From assembly GCF_001679665.1 (NCBI RefSeq), contig NZ_CP013244.1, positions 868,001-932,000 of the forward strand: 64,000 nt of DNA. The letters run 5' to 3'. Numbering within the stretch: the first letter of the stretch is position 1; each line of letters begins with the position of its first letter. Source of the stretch: Candidatus Viadribacter manganicus. Its GTDB lineage: Bacteria; Pseudomonadota; Alphaproteobacteria; Caulobacterales; Aquidulcibacteraceae. The notes beneath the pieces were generated by a model, which was not told where the DNA came from, searched no databases, and saw only the letters and a list, made by a program, of their open reading frames with translations. The position numbers and the translations under genes were made by a program. Shown piece after piece: positions 33,311 to 42,272 of this stretch.

Positions 33311-35440
33311 TTACTCTCCCTCGATCGTTTGCAGCATGAGCGTTTCACTCAGCACTTGCGGCAGCACGACAGGCTCACCGCCATCCCCCGGATAGTAGAG
33401 ATAGAGCGGCACGCCCGCGCGTCCATGCGCGGCGAGTTCGGCTGCGATCGCTTCATCGCGATTGGTCCAATCGCCGACGAGATAAGCTGTTTGCGTATCC
33501 GCGAAAGCTTGCGCCACACCGGGTCGCGTTAACGCCGCAGCTTCATTGACTTTGCAGGTCACGCACCATGCCGCCGTGAAATTCACAAACACAGCGCGAC
33601 CTTCGCCCTGTAGTTCTGAAACGCGCGCAGCGCTCCACGGTTCGGAAGCTAGAACCTCCTGCGTTTCGACGCCGACCAACGGCCGCCAGACGAACGCGCC
33701 TGTGACGGCGAGTGCAACGACGCCAATCGCGAGCCAGGCTCGTCCCCAACGCGATGCAACAATGAAAAACCCAATCGCCACCGCCAGCCAAAGCAATGCG
33801 GCGACACCGTCGGCGCCGGTTTGCGCGGCGAGCACCCAAACGAGCCATACGGCAGCGCCGAACATTGGGAACGCCAACACGTTCTTGGCGCGCTCCATCC
33901 AGGCGCCGGGTTTTGGAATGAGGCGCTGGAGCCCCGGCGCGAAGTGTAAAATCGTGAGCGGCAGCGCAAAGCCCAAACCCAACGCCGCGAAGATCACCAG
34001 AGTCGTCAAAGCCGATTGCGTGAGCGCCGCGCCGATAGCGCCGGCCATGAACGGCGCCGTGCAAGGCGTTGCCGCAACGACGGCAAGTGCGCCGGTGAAG
34101 AATGCGCCTGCATCTCCCCCGCGCGCCGCCAGAGCGGAGCCGACATTTTGAGCGCCGGCGCCGAATGCAAACACACTAAGCAGATTGAGGCCGATGACGA
34201 AAAAGAGCAGCGCCAACAAGCTGGTCATCCAAGGCGCTTGAAGTTGAAAGCCCCAACCGACCGCCTCACCTGCGCCGCGCAGTGCAATCAACACGCCCGC
34301 AAGCGCAAGGAAGGTCACCATCACGCCAGCGAAGTAGAGGACGCCATGACGGCGCGCTTCACCGTTCTGGACTCCCCCCGCGAAGGCGAGAGCCTTCACA
34401 GAAAGCACCGGCAACACGCACGGCATGATGTTGAGGATCAAGCCGCCGAGGAACGCAAAGCCCATGGCGGCGAGCAATGCGAGACCGGTAAGATTTTCCG
34501 CGACCGGCGCCGACGCGCCAGCACCGCCTTCGAGTTCGCCAAGCGTGTAATCATCCGACATCGGCGCGGCGTCTTCATCCGTGCCCGCAATCGGTTGGCC
34601 AGGTTGAGCTTCAATCTCGATACCGCGACGCACCCATGCGCCCGCTTCCTGCATCTCGTAGACGACCAAACCTGCTAGTGGCGCCTCACCCAACGGATTG
34701 AGATCCGGCGTCAGCGAAAAGCTTGCACCGCTCGGGCCAACCCGCACGTGCTGCGCTTGGGCCGCTTTGACCACACCGCGTTCAAACGGAAAGAAGCGCA
34801 CGTTGCGGATCGCGTCCGCATTCGACAGCGAAACCGTGAGGCGCGCGGGCGAGCCCACCGAAATGACGGCGTTCACGCCTTCTTGACGTGCGGGGATATT
34901 CGCGACGGCTTCGGCAATACGCGGCGCCCATTGGGGGTCGTCGCGGCCCTGTGCAGCGACAGGCAAGGTAAGCGTCAGCGTTGCATCTTCCGGGATGCAG
35001 ATGTCGGCGCAGACCAACCAGTACGCCGCCGCCGTCAGCGTCACTGTCGAGCCCGGCCGCGCATTCGCGGGCACAGTGATCGCAATCGGGAAAAGGACCT
35101 CGCCCTCGTAGCCGTAGTTCACGAGCATCGCGTACGGCACAGCTTCGGGCGCAGGCCACTGGATCGCGCCAGCGCTCCAGCCAGCGGGCAACGTCCAAGT
35201 CAGCGAGGTCGGCTCGCCGCTATCGCCGGGATTGCGCCAATAGGTGTGCCACCCCTCGTTGATGGTCTCGCGGAGGGCGATGGTGAAAGTCTCACCTGGG
35301 GCAACCGCGGCACGCGAGGAGTGGAGGCCGGCATCCACCTGGCGCGCACCAGGCAATGGCTGCGCCGATGCTGGCGTTAAAACAAAGAGGCTGAGGAGGA
35401 AAACCGCCAGCGCGACAAAACGGACCATGTCTACGCGCAT
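33311..35440 (-). CDS. Thiol:disulfide interchange protein DsbD family
   Basis: A 709-residue protein that carries electrons from cytoplasmic thioredoxin to periplasmic thiol proteins. Order of domains: signal peptide, DsbC/DsbD-like periplasmic domain (about residues 30-180, with VCADICIPEDATL), linker, a DsbD/CcdA transmembrane domain of eight helices with the LNIMPCVLPVLSVK and ATPCTAPF Cys motifs, and a C-terminal thioredoxin domain with FTAAWCVTCKVNEAAAL. The start at 35440 (MRVDMVRFVALAVF) has GGAG six bases upstream; the longer frame is not family-like. It is followed by the redoxin gene. Confidence 0.9.
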   Translation of the reverse strand: MRVDMVRFVALAVFLLSLFVLTPASAQPLPGARQVDAGLHSSRAAVAPGETFTIALRETINEGWHTYWRNPGDSGEPTSLTWTLPAGWSAGAIQWPAPEAVPYAMLVNYGYEGEVLFPIAITVPANARPGSTVTLTAAAYWLVCADICIPEDATLTLTLPVAAQGRDDPQWAPRIAEAVANIPARQEGVNAVISVGSPARLTVSLSNADAIRNVRFFPFERGVVKAAQAQHVRVGPSGASFSLTPDLNPLGEAPLAGLVVYEMQEAGAWVRRGIEIEAQPGQPIAGTDEDAAPMSDDYTLGELEGGAGASAPVAENLTGLALLAAMGFAFLGGLILNIMPCVLPVLSVKALAFAGGVQNGEARRHGVLYFAGVMVTFLALAGVLIALRGAGEAVGWGFQLQAPWMTSLLALLFFVIGLNLLSVFAFGAGAQNVGSALAARGGDAGAFFTGALAVVAATPCTAPFMAGAIGAALTQSALTTLVIFAALGLGFALPLTILHFAPGLQRLIPKPGAWMERAKNVLAFPMFGAAVWLVWVLAAQTGADGVAALLWLAVAIGFFIVASRWGRAWLAIGVVALAVTGAFVWRPLVGVETQEVLASEPWSAARVSELQGEGRAVFVNFTAAWCVTCKVNEAAALTRPGVAQAFADTQTAYLVGDWTNRDEAIAAELAAHGRAGVPLYLYYPGDGGEPVVLPQVLSETLMLQTIEGE

Positions 35441-35524
35441 ACAGACTCCGCCAAGCAAGGCCAATGCGGCCCGCTCGCACAATGGGGTTTCGTGCGCCCA
35501 CACGCCATGGTTACGCGACGGACA

Positions 35525-35557
35525 AAGAAAAACGCCCCTCCTTGCGGGAGGGGCGTT
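35525..35557 (-). terminator. Terminator of the sapC gene
   Basis: AACGCCCCTCC (35531-35541) pairs with GGAGGGGCGTT (35547-35557) with a 5-base loop. On the minus strand it is followed by a T-rich tail (AAAGAAAAA at 35524-35532 on the plus strand). It lies 24 bases past the sapC stop and upstream of dsbD. Confidence 0.8.
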
Positions 35558-35580
35558 TGTAACTTCGCTTCGTTCGCCGC

Positions 35581-36381
35581 TTAGCGGAGCGGGGTCGAGG
35601 CCTGGATGCGCGCCGCGCGGCTCAGGATCTTCGGCCACAGGCCGAGCGAGAGCAGGTGTGCGTGCATAACAGCCGTGACGCCCTTGTCGCGCAGCTCGAG
35701 GTACGTGTCCTTCGGCAGCGCGTTGAGCTTCGATTCCGAAATACGGAGGTATTCGCCAAGCTTGGTCGGCTCGTCCGGCGTGCCATCAGCCTTCGCGCGC
35801 GGCAGAGCGAGCGGGGTGGCTTCGAACAGGCCGTGCTGATCCATCAGCTTCACGAATTCCTGCGTGCGCTTTCCGAGCATGTCGAACTCGCGGCAGAACT
35901 GGATCGCCTCTTGGGTGTAACGCGAGGGCTTATCGCCTTCGAAAAACGGCAGCTCCGGCGTCGATGAAAGCATCTTCGCTGAGCGATCGATGCAAACGAG
36001 CACGCGGTCATCGCCGCCCTTTTGCTGATCTTGGCCATTGGCGAGGATCGGCAAGAACGGATAGCGGCGCGCGAACGCTGGCAGATAAACTTCCGGGTCA
36101 AGCGAACCATCGGCGCCGAGGAACACGTTCATGCCCGGACGCAGGCCCATCACCGCGAGCGGCGTCTTCGACTGCGTATCGAAAATGATCGGGTAGCAAA
36201 CCGCGGCGAGTCCGAACTCATCCACAGTGAGCGGCACAAGGTGCGTGTCCGCGAGAAACGCGAACGGATTACTGACCTGGCTCACACCCAACTTGCCGTG
36301 CTTCTCGACAGAAAGCGGCTCGAGTTGGTTGTAAAAAAGGATTTTGCCCAGCGTTTGCTGGCCGCCTTGGGCGGTCGTCAT
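35581..36381 (-). CDS. SapC family protein
   Basis: A 266-residue soluble protein starting MTTAQGGQQTLGKILFYNQ. Family features: HLVPLTVDEFGLAAVCYPIIF, PLAVMGLRPGMNVFLG, YLPAFARRYPFLPI and FCREFDMLGKR. SapC was first linked to surface-layer or peptide-resistance loci, but its biochemical role is unclear. It is common in Caulobacterales beside nutrient uptake genes. It is flanked by its own terminator and a 171-base divergent promoter region shared with the DUF885 gene. Confidence 0.88.
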   Translation of the reverse strand: MTTAQGGQQTLGKILFYNQLEPLSVEKHGKLGVSQVSNPFAFLADTHLVPLTVDEFGLAAVCYPIIFDTQSKTPLAVMGLRPGMNVFLGADGSLDPEVYLPAFARRYPFLPILANGQDQQKGGDDRVLVCIDRSAKMLSSTPELPFFEGDKPSRYTQEAIQFCREFDMLGKRTQEFVKLMDQHGLFEATPLALPRAKADGTPDEPTKLGEYLRISESKLNALPKDTYLELRDKGVTAVMHAHLLSLGLWPKILSRAARIQASTPLR

Positions 36382-36552
36382 GGTCGTCTCCGCGAGTTCC
36401 CTACCACTAGGGGGCTGTCCAAACCACGAATGCGCGGTTTCCGCAACACGTTAGCGCAAATGAACTGCGCCGGACGGTCTTTTATCAGTCGCGGCGCATG
36501 CTATGCCCGCCCCGCGCCTTACCGCGGCGCAAGATGGCGGTTTGGGGGAATA

Positions 36553-38445
36553 ATGAAGCCGATCCGTTGGGCATTCGCCTTGGCGCTGGGACTTTCGCTC
36601 GCAGTGGGCGCCTGCGGGCCTCGCCAGACCCAGCCGATGACGGCTTTCGAGGGAAAGCTCGCCGATTGGGCGCGCGAAATCCTCGCCGATAGCCCCGAAA
36701 CCGCATCGCAAACCGGCGTGCAAGAAGATGCCGCGGGCGGCGTCTACGCCGATCGCCTCGACGATCGCTCTGCCATCGCAGTTGAAGCGCGCCGAAGCGC
36801 TGCGTTGCGCCGCTACGCGGAACTTCGCGCGCTGGATGTAAACGCACTGAGCCCGGAAGATCGCCTGACCTATGACGTGCTGCGCGATCAATTCGCCAAC
36901 GCGGCAGGCGGCGCGCAATTCGCCTATGGCGATTTCGGTCCGCTCTCCGGCGCGCGTCCTTACGTACTCAATCAAATGGACAGCGCGTTCATCACGCTAC
37001 CCTCTTTCCTTGATGATCGCCATGCAGTCACCGACACGGCCTCTGCTGAAGCTTATCTGCGCCGCTTGCGCGCGGTTGCGGACGCGATCGACCAAGAGAC
37101 CGAACGCGCACGCGCCGATGGCGAGCTTGGCGTGCGGCCGCCAGGATTCATTCTCGATACCGTCGCAGGCATGCTCGAAGGCGTTCTGCGCGATCCACCC
37201 GTTTCGCAAATCTACATCACCAGCTTCCGCCGCAAGCTCGACGAAATGGCGGCGCGTGAACAGAACGCTGAACGGCGCGCCGTCATCGAGCGCGACAATC
37301 AGGTCTTGCTGGCGCGCGCGGAGGCCATCGTTCGTGAGCACGTGCTGCCGGCGCACCAACGGGCGCTCGCCTTCGTGCGCTCGGAGCGCGGACGCGCGAG
37401 CGATGCGCCGGGTGTTTCAAACTTGCCGCGCGGCAACGAGTTTTACGCAGCGACGTTGAAGATTGAGACGACGACCGAGCTGACGCCGGATCAGATCCAC
37501 ACGATCGGTCGCAACCGGGTGAATGAACTCAATCGCGAGCTCGACATCGCTTTGCGGCGCCTTGGGCTCACCGAGGGACCGGTGGGACAGCGTCTCGCAC
37601 AGCTCACGGCCGATCCGCGCTACCAATACGAAGATAGCGACGCCGGGCGCGCGCAATTGATCAACGATGTGCAGGCGCGCGTGAACCGCGTGATGGAACG
37701 GGCGCCGCAATGGTTCGGCCGTTTGCCGCAATCTCCGCTCGAAGTGCGGCGCGTACCAGTGTTCGCGGAAGCGGGTTCGCCGGGGGCCTACTACAATCCG
37801 CCCTCGCTCGATGGCGCCCAGCCGGGCGTCTACTACATCAACATGCGCAGCCTCGCGGAAATGACGCGCATCGACCTGCCGACGCAGGATTTTCACGAGG
37901 CTGTCCCGGGCCACCACTTCCAGATCGCGCTGGCGCAAGAGCTGACGGACACGCCGCTGCTGCGCCGCCTCGTATCGTTCAACGCCTACTCTGAAGGCTG
38001 GGCGCTTTACGCTGAAGAGCTTGCCGACGAGCAGGGCTTCCATGATGGCGACCCTGCCGGGCGCATTGGCTATTTGCGTTGGCAGCTCTGGCGCGCGGTG
38101 CGCCTGGTTGTCGATACGGGCCTCCATGCGAAGAGCTGGTCGCGCCAGCAGGCCATCGACTACGTGGCGCAGACCACGGGCGATTTGCCGGGCGTCATCG
38201 CGACTGAAGTCGATCGCTACATCGTCTGGCCGGGACAAGCCTGCGGGTATGAGCTCGGCCGCCGGGAAATCGCGCGCTTGCGCGAAGAGGCGCGCAATGA
38301 ACTAGGCGCTGACTTCGATCTTCGCGGCTTCCACGACGCGGTGCTCCTCAGCGGTGAAGTGCCGCTGAGCGTGCTCGACACGCTGGTGCACAATTGGATC
38401 CCAGAGCAACGCCGCCTCGCAGAACGTGAGCGCCGCCGCCGCTAA
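36553..38445 (+). CDS. DUF885 family exported lipoprotein (putative metallopeptidase)
   Basis: A 630-residue protein beginning [22 protein letters not shown], a lipobox signal; GGGGGA precedes the ATG. The DUF885 signature [18 protein letters not shown] is present, an HExxH-like zinc-binding motif, as is [12 protein letters not shown]. Helix-rich N-terminal region. Members are likely secreted zinc peptidases, some hydrolysing short peptides, but substrates are mostly unknown. Divergent from sapC and followed by a VWA lipoprotein gene on the same strand. Confidence 0.88.
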   Translation: MKPIRWAFALALGLSLAVGACGPRQTQPMTAFEGKLADWAREILADSPETASQTGVQEDAAGGVYADRLDDRSAIAVEARRSAALRRYAELRALDVNALSPEDRLTYDVLRDQFANAAGGAQFAYGDFGPLSGARPYVLNQMDSAFITLPSFLDDRHAVTDTASAEAYLRRLRAVADAIDQETERARADGELGVRPPGFILDTVAGMLEGVLRDPPVSQIYITSFRRKLDEMAAREQNAERRAVIERDNQVLLARAEAIVREHVLPAHQRALAFVRSERGRASDAPGVSNLPRGNEFYAATLKIETTTELTPDQIHTIGRNRVNELNRELDIALRRLGLTEGPVGQRLAQLTADPRYQYEDSDAGRAQLINDVQARVNRVMERAPQWFGRLPQSPLEVRRVPVFAEAGSPGAYYNPPSLDGAQPGVYYINMRSLAEMTRIDLPTQDFHEAVPGHHFQIALAQELTDTPLLRRLVSFNAYSEGWALYAEELADEQGFHDGDPAGRIGYLRWQLWRAVRLVVDTGLHAKSWSRQQAIDYVAQTTGDLPGVIATEVDRYIVWPGQACGYELGRREIARLREEARNELGADFDLRGFHDAVLLSGEVPLSVLDTLVHNWIPEQRRLAERERRRR

Positions 38446-38599
38446 GCCAGGGCCCTAGAGGCGTTTTGCACACAAGCGCGTGAAGCACGCGCGTGTGTAC
38501 GGAAAACGCCGCGCGCCTGCCTCACCTTGGTCGCGATCGGAGCGCCCGATCTTACCGTCAACACGACCGTGTCCGGGCGGTTTCGGGAGGGAAAACGTC

Positions 38600-40312
38600 A
38601 TGCTGCGCAACACTCGGCGCGCGGGCTTGTTAGCTTGCGCGATACTGCTCACTGCGTGCGCGTCTCAGTCCGCGCCAACATCTGATCAAGCTCAAGAATC
38701 CGTCGTCATCACAGGCAATCGGGTCGAAGCCGAACAGAATGCGCCGCTTGCGCCGCCGCCGCCTTTAGCGCGCGTCGACGACGGGCGTGCGCGGGCCGCT
38801 ATTGGCGGGGTGGTTTCACCTTACGCGCAAACGGCGCCGCAACCGATGCCGGGCGACGTCGACCGTGAAAATTACGAGAACGTCGACACAAACCCGATCC
38901 ACATGGTTTCGGCCGATCCGGTTTCAACATTTTCTATCGATGTCGACACGGCGTCATATTCCAACGTGCGCCGCTTGTTGAACAGCGGTCGGCTGCCGCC
39001 GCAGGACGCGGTGCGCACCGAAGAGCTGATCAACTATTTTCGTTATGATTATCCGCTGCCGCAGACGCGCCAACAACCCTTCTCCACCAACGTGACGGTC
39101 GCGCCCTCGCCTTGGGCTGAGGGCCGCCAGATCGTGCATATCGGCTTGCAAGGCTACAACATCGTGCCGCGCGAGCGCCCGCCGCTCAATCTCACGCTGC
39201 TGCTAGATGTGTCAGGCTCGATGAGCGACGCGAACAAGCTGCCGCTTGTCATCCAGAGCATGCGTATGCTGGTCGAGCAGATGAACGCACGCGACCGCGT
39301 GTCCATCGTTGTTTACGCCGGCGCAGCCGGTGCGGTGCTTGAACCGACGCCTGGCAATGAACGCGGACGCATTATCGCGGCGTTGGAAAACCTGCATGCG
39401 GGCGGCTCAACGGCAGGCGGCGAAGGCTTGCGTCTCGCCTACGCGCTGGCCGAACAGAACTTCAACCCCAACTCGGTCAATCGCGTGATCATCGCCACTG
39501 ACGGCGACTTCAACGTCGGCATCAACAACCCGCAAGAGTTGGAAGACTTTGTCGAACGCAAGCGTGACACCGGCGTTTATCTCTCGGTTCTCGGCTTCGG
39601 CGGCGGCAATTACAACGACGCGCTGATGCAGCGCTTGGCGCAAAACGGCAACGGCGTCGCCGCCTACATCGACACACTGAACGAAGCGCGCCGCGTGTTG
39701 CGTGACGAAATGGCCTCGAACATGTTCACGATCGCCAACGACGTGAAGATCCAAGTCGAGTTCAACCCGGCGCGCGTCGCTGAGTATCGCTTGATCGGCT
39801 ACGAAACCCGGATGTTGAACCGCGAGGACTTCAACAACGATCGGGTCGACGCCGGTGAAATCGGCTCGGGCCACGCCGTCACCGCGATCTATGAGATCGT
39901 GCCTGTCGGCGGGCGCACGTTCAACGACCCGCTGCGCTATCAGGATGAACGCACCGCGCCCAGCACAGCAAGCGAGATTGCCTTCCTGCGCATTCGCTAC
40001 AAACTGCCGGGCCAAGATACCTCACGCCTGATCGAGCGCCCGATCACCGATCGCGACGCCGTGCGAGATATCGCGCAAGCGCCCGAATCGACGCGCTGGG
40101 CGACGGCCGTTGCAGGCTATGGCCAGTTGCTGCGCCACGATCAGTTCATGCGCCAAGGCTACGGCTATGACGACGTGATCAACCTGGCGCAGGGCGCACG
40201 TGGACGCGACGAATTCGGCTGGCGCGCCGAGTTCATCCAACTTGCCCGCTCCGCCGAAAGCGCCGCCGCACTCCCAACCGCCCAAAACGCACCGCGCGGC
40301 GGACGGAACTAG
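38600..40312 (+). CDS. Von Willebrand factor A domain lipoprotein (YfbK-like)
   Basis: A 570-residue lipoprotein (lipobox ILLTACAS) preceded by GGGAGG. An N-terminal disordered Pro-rich region is followed by the YfbK-type domain (PVSTFSIDVDTASYSNVRRLL, AVRTEELINYFRYDYP). A VWA domain with the MIDAS motif LLLDVSGSMSDANKLPL and IIATDGDFNVG comes next, then a C-terminal domain (DVKIQVEFNPARVAEYRLIGYE). MIDAS proteins bind partners through a divalent metal. It probably sits at the outer membrane and mediates protein contacts; its partner is unknown. Confidence 0.88.
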   Translation: MLRNTRRAGLLACAILLTACASQSAPTSDQAQESVVITGNRVEAEQNAPLAPPPPLARVDDGRARAAIGGVVSPYAQTAPQPMPGDVDRENYENVDTNPIHMVSADPVSTFSIDVDTASYSNVRRLLNSGRLPPQDAVRTEELINYFRYDYPLPQTRQQPFSTNVTVAPSPWAEGRQIVHIGLQGYNIVPRERPPLNLTLLLDVSGSMSDANKLPLVIQSMRMLVEQMNARDRVSIVVYAGAAGAVLEPTPGNERGRIIAALENLHAGGSTAGGEGLRLAYALAEQNFNPNSVNRVIIATDGDFNVGINNPQELEDFVERKRDTGVYLSVLGFGGGNYNDALMQRLAQNGNGVAAYIDTLNEARRVLRDEMASNMFTIANDVKIQVEFNPARVAEYRLIGYETRMLNREDFNNDRVDAGEIGSGHAVTAIYEIVPVGGRTFNDPLRYQDERTAPSTASEIAFLRIRYKLPGQDTSRLIERPITDRDAVRDIAQAPESTRWATAVAGYGQLLRHDQFMRQGYGYDDVINLAQGARGRDEFGWRAEFIQLARSAESAAALPTAQNAPRGGRN

Positions 40313-40319
40313 ACGCGCC

Positions 40320-40345
40320 TTTCCCCTCCCCTCGGGGAGGGGAAA
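40320..40345. other. Long perfect inverted repeat between convergent genes
   Basis: TTTCCCCTCCCC (40320-40331) faces GGGGAGGGGAAA (40334-40345) with only two bases between. It forms a very stable hairpin but has no T run on either strand. It may act as a bidirectional barrier to transcription between the VWA and GIY-YIG-like genes. Confidence 0.45.
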
Positions 40346-40355
40346 GTCTCTGCCA

Positions 40356-40736
40356 TCACGCGGCCCAGACGAGGCGTACGACGCCTTCTTCGGCGGTCTC
40401 GGTGAGTTCGGCGTCGAAGAACGGACCGTTCATTGACGGGCGCAGCGCCTCGGCGAGATCTGCTTCGACGTATTCGCGCGCGTCGCGCTCGTCATGCTGA
40501 TGGATGAGGATGTGGGTTGCGCCGAGGAGCTGGGCTTCCGGCCATTGCTCGTGGCTGGCCAAGCGCTTTGCCAGATTGCCGGTCCGGGAGAGGAAGAGCG
40601 GCGTCCAGCCGCGGCCGCCAGGCCCCGGACGCGCGAAGCAATAAACGGCAGGCGCGACAGCGAATTGCTCGTGCGGGCGATGCACGCTGAAACGATGCAA
40701 GCGACCTGAAATTCCACGGAAAATTGCTTCGGTCAT
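40356..40736 (-). CDS. Small protein resembling a degenerate GIY-YIG domain
   Basis: A 126-residue protein. The order AVYCFARPG...WTPLFLSRTGNLAKRLASHEQW, then a helix-strand segment ATHILIHQHDERDAREYVEADLAEALRPSMN, follows the GIY-YIG nuclease plan (two strands, Arg on a helix, His, then Glu followed by P-x-N). The GIY and YIG tyrosines are replaced (VYC, LFL). Relatives of this type exist as uncharacterised proteins. It may be a non-nuclease derivative. The C-terminal half ends ELTETAEEGVVRLVW. Assignment is by pattern only. Confidence 0.65.
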   Translation of the reverse strand: MTEAIFRGISGRLHRFSVHRPHEQFAVAPAVYCFARPGPGGRGWTPLFLSRTGNLAKRLASHEQWPEAQLLGATHILIHQHDERDAREYVEADLAEALRPSMNGPFFDAELTETAEEGVVRLVWAA

Positions 40737-40896
40737 CGGACGCCCCCGTTCAATAGATTACTTCGTTCGCTGTATGTTCCAGTTTGATACGCGACTCATA
40801 TGTTCTTGTAAAGTTCTATTGCGAGGCCGATCTCAAATTCGCGTGCTGGGGCCCCCATCTTTCCGTCGAACGCGCACCCTGCAATCATGAAATCAA

Positions 40897-41346
40897 ATGG
40901 CTCACGCCCACAATCACACTGCCCAGATCGCTGAAGCTGAAAAACGTTGCGCCGACGCTGGCGAAAGCTTCACGCCGTTGCGCCGCCGCGTTCTTGAGCT
41001 TCTGCTTGAGCAACATGGTCCAGCGAAAGCGTACGATCTCTTGCCGCTGATCGATGCCGACAAATCGGCAAAGCCACCGACGGTGTATCGCGCGCTCGAT
41101 TTTCTCGTGCGGATGGGCCTCGCGCATCGCATCGAAAGTTTGAACGCGTTCATGGCGTGCGAAGTCGGCGCCTGCGAGCGGTCGACCATCTTTCTAATCT
41201 GCGAGAAGTGCGGTGGAGCCGAAGAATTCGATGCCGGCCACGCACTCATCGACCTTGCGGATGCGGCCAAGAAAGACGGCTTTTCCATTCGCCGCACCAT
41301 GATCGAAGCCAGCGGACTTTGTGCGCAGTGCCAGCAAGCAGCGTGA
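40897..41346 (+). CDS. zur: Fur family regulator, Zur type
   Basis: A 149-residue Fur-fold repressor. The winged helix (FTPLRRRVLELLLEQHGPAKAYDLL, PTVYRALDFLVRMGLAHRIES) is followed by a dimerisation domain with CEVGACERS, ICEKCGGAEEF and a final CAQC. CxxC pairs hold structural zinc, and the His/Cys set with FMACEVG points to Zur rather than Fur. The N-terminus MAHAHNHT is His-rich. Zur represses zinc uptake genes when zinc is sufficient. Its stop overlaps the GTG start of the next gene, so the two are coupled. The region before it (40737-40896) is relatively AT-rich. Confidence 0.85.
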   Translation: MAHAHNHTAQIAEAEKRCADAGESFTPLRRRVLELLLEQHGPAKAYDLLPLIDADKSAKPPTVYRALDFLVRMGLAHRIESLNAFMACEVGACERSTIFLICEKCGGAEEFDAGHALIDLADAAKKDGFSIRRTMIEASGLCAQCQQAA

Positions 41347-42272
41347 GCTATCCAACGCCCCTGCCCACGCCGCTTTATCAGGGCAGCGTCAACACCTGGG
41401 AGTGTGACGACGGCGGCCATCTAAATATCCGCTTCCATATGGAGCGCGCCTTTACCGGGCTTGCGCATATGGCGCGCGCGCTTGAGCTGCCGCATGCGTT
41501 CACCGAGAACGCCGGCTCGACCTTGATCGCGCAAGAAGCGCATGTGCGATTCATCAAGGAAGCGCGGCCTGGTGCGCCATTGATCATGCATGGCGGCGTC
41601 GTCGAGATGGGGGAAAGCGACGCAACCTTGTGCTTCGACATGCGCCATCACGATGGCGCGCCGGGCACGGCGTTCACCTTCAAGGTGCGGCACGTGGAAA
41701 CGCGCGGTTTGCGGAGCTTTCCATGGTCGGCGCGCTCACGTGATGCAGCCAAGAAACTGAAGTGCAAATTGCCAGAGCACGCCAAGCCTCGCTCAATCGA
41801 CGTTAACCAGCCAATCGCAGATGCATCGCTGGCGAACGCGGCGACGATTGGGGTTCAACGTATCGGTGGCGCGTTGGTTTATCCCGATCAGTGCGATCCG
41901 CTCGGACGTTTGCGCGGCGAGCACTTCGTTGGCCGCATTTCCGATAGCGTGCCGAATTTGCTGGCCCCGTGGCGCCAAGCGGCGGCGAGCGATGGGGTGC
42001 AGCCCGCGGGCGCCGTGGTCGAAGGCCGCTTTGTATTCCGCAAGTTTCCGCGCGCGGGTGAGCTTATCGAAGTTCACTCCGGCATCGCCGAAATCGGCGA
42101 GAAGACGCTGCGCATCGTCCACTGGCTGCTTGATCCGGAGTCCGGCATTGCGTGGGCCAGCATGGAAGCAGTGGCGCTGACGTTCGACGTCAACACGCGC
42201 AAAGCGCTCACGCCGAGCCCGGAGGCGCGTGGGCGGGTTTCAAAACTCGTGGCGCCTGGCTTGCGCCCTTAG
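41343..42272 (+). CDS. Hot-dog fold acyl-CoA thioesterase-like protein
   Basis: A 309-residue protein with two hot-dog domains. The GTG at 41343 overlaps the zur stop (GTGA) and starts VSYPTPLPTPLYQGSVNTWECDD. Domain one has GGHLNIRFHMERAFTGLAHMARAL, like 4HBT thioesterases, with Asp/Glu before the long helix. Domain two has DQCDPLGRLRGEHFVGRISDS and VVEGRFVFRKFPRAG. It probably hydrolyses acyl-CoA thioesters, and is translationally coupled to Zur although no zinc link is known. A longer upstream frame is a shadow of zur. It converges with the amidohydrolase, overlapping by four bases. Confidence 0.78.
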   Translation: MSYPTPLPTPLYQGSVNTWECDDGGHLNIRFHMERAFTGLAHMARALELPHAFTENAGSTLIAQEAHVRFIKEARPGAPLIMHGGVVEMGESDATLCFDMRHHDGAPGTAFTFKVRHVETRGLRSFPWSARSRDAAKKLKCKLPEHAKPRSIDVNQPIADASLANAATIGVQRIGGALVYPDQCDPLGRLRGEHFVGRISDSVPNLLAPWRQAAASDGVQPAGAVVEGRFVFRKFPRAGELIEVHSGIAEIGEKTLRIVHWLLDPESGIAWASMEAVALTFDVNTRKALTPSPEARGRVSKLVAPGLRP

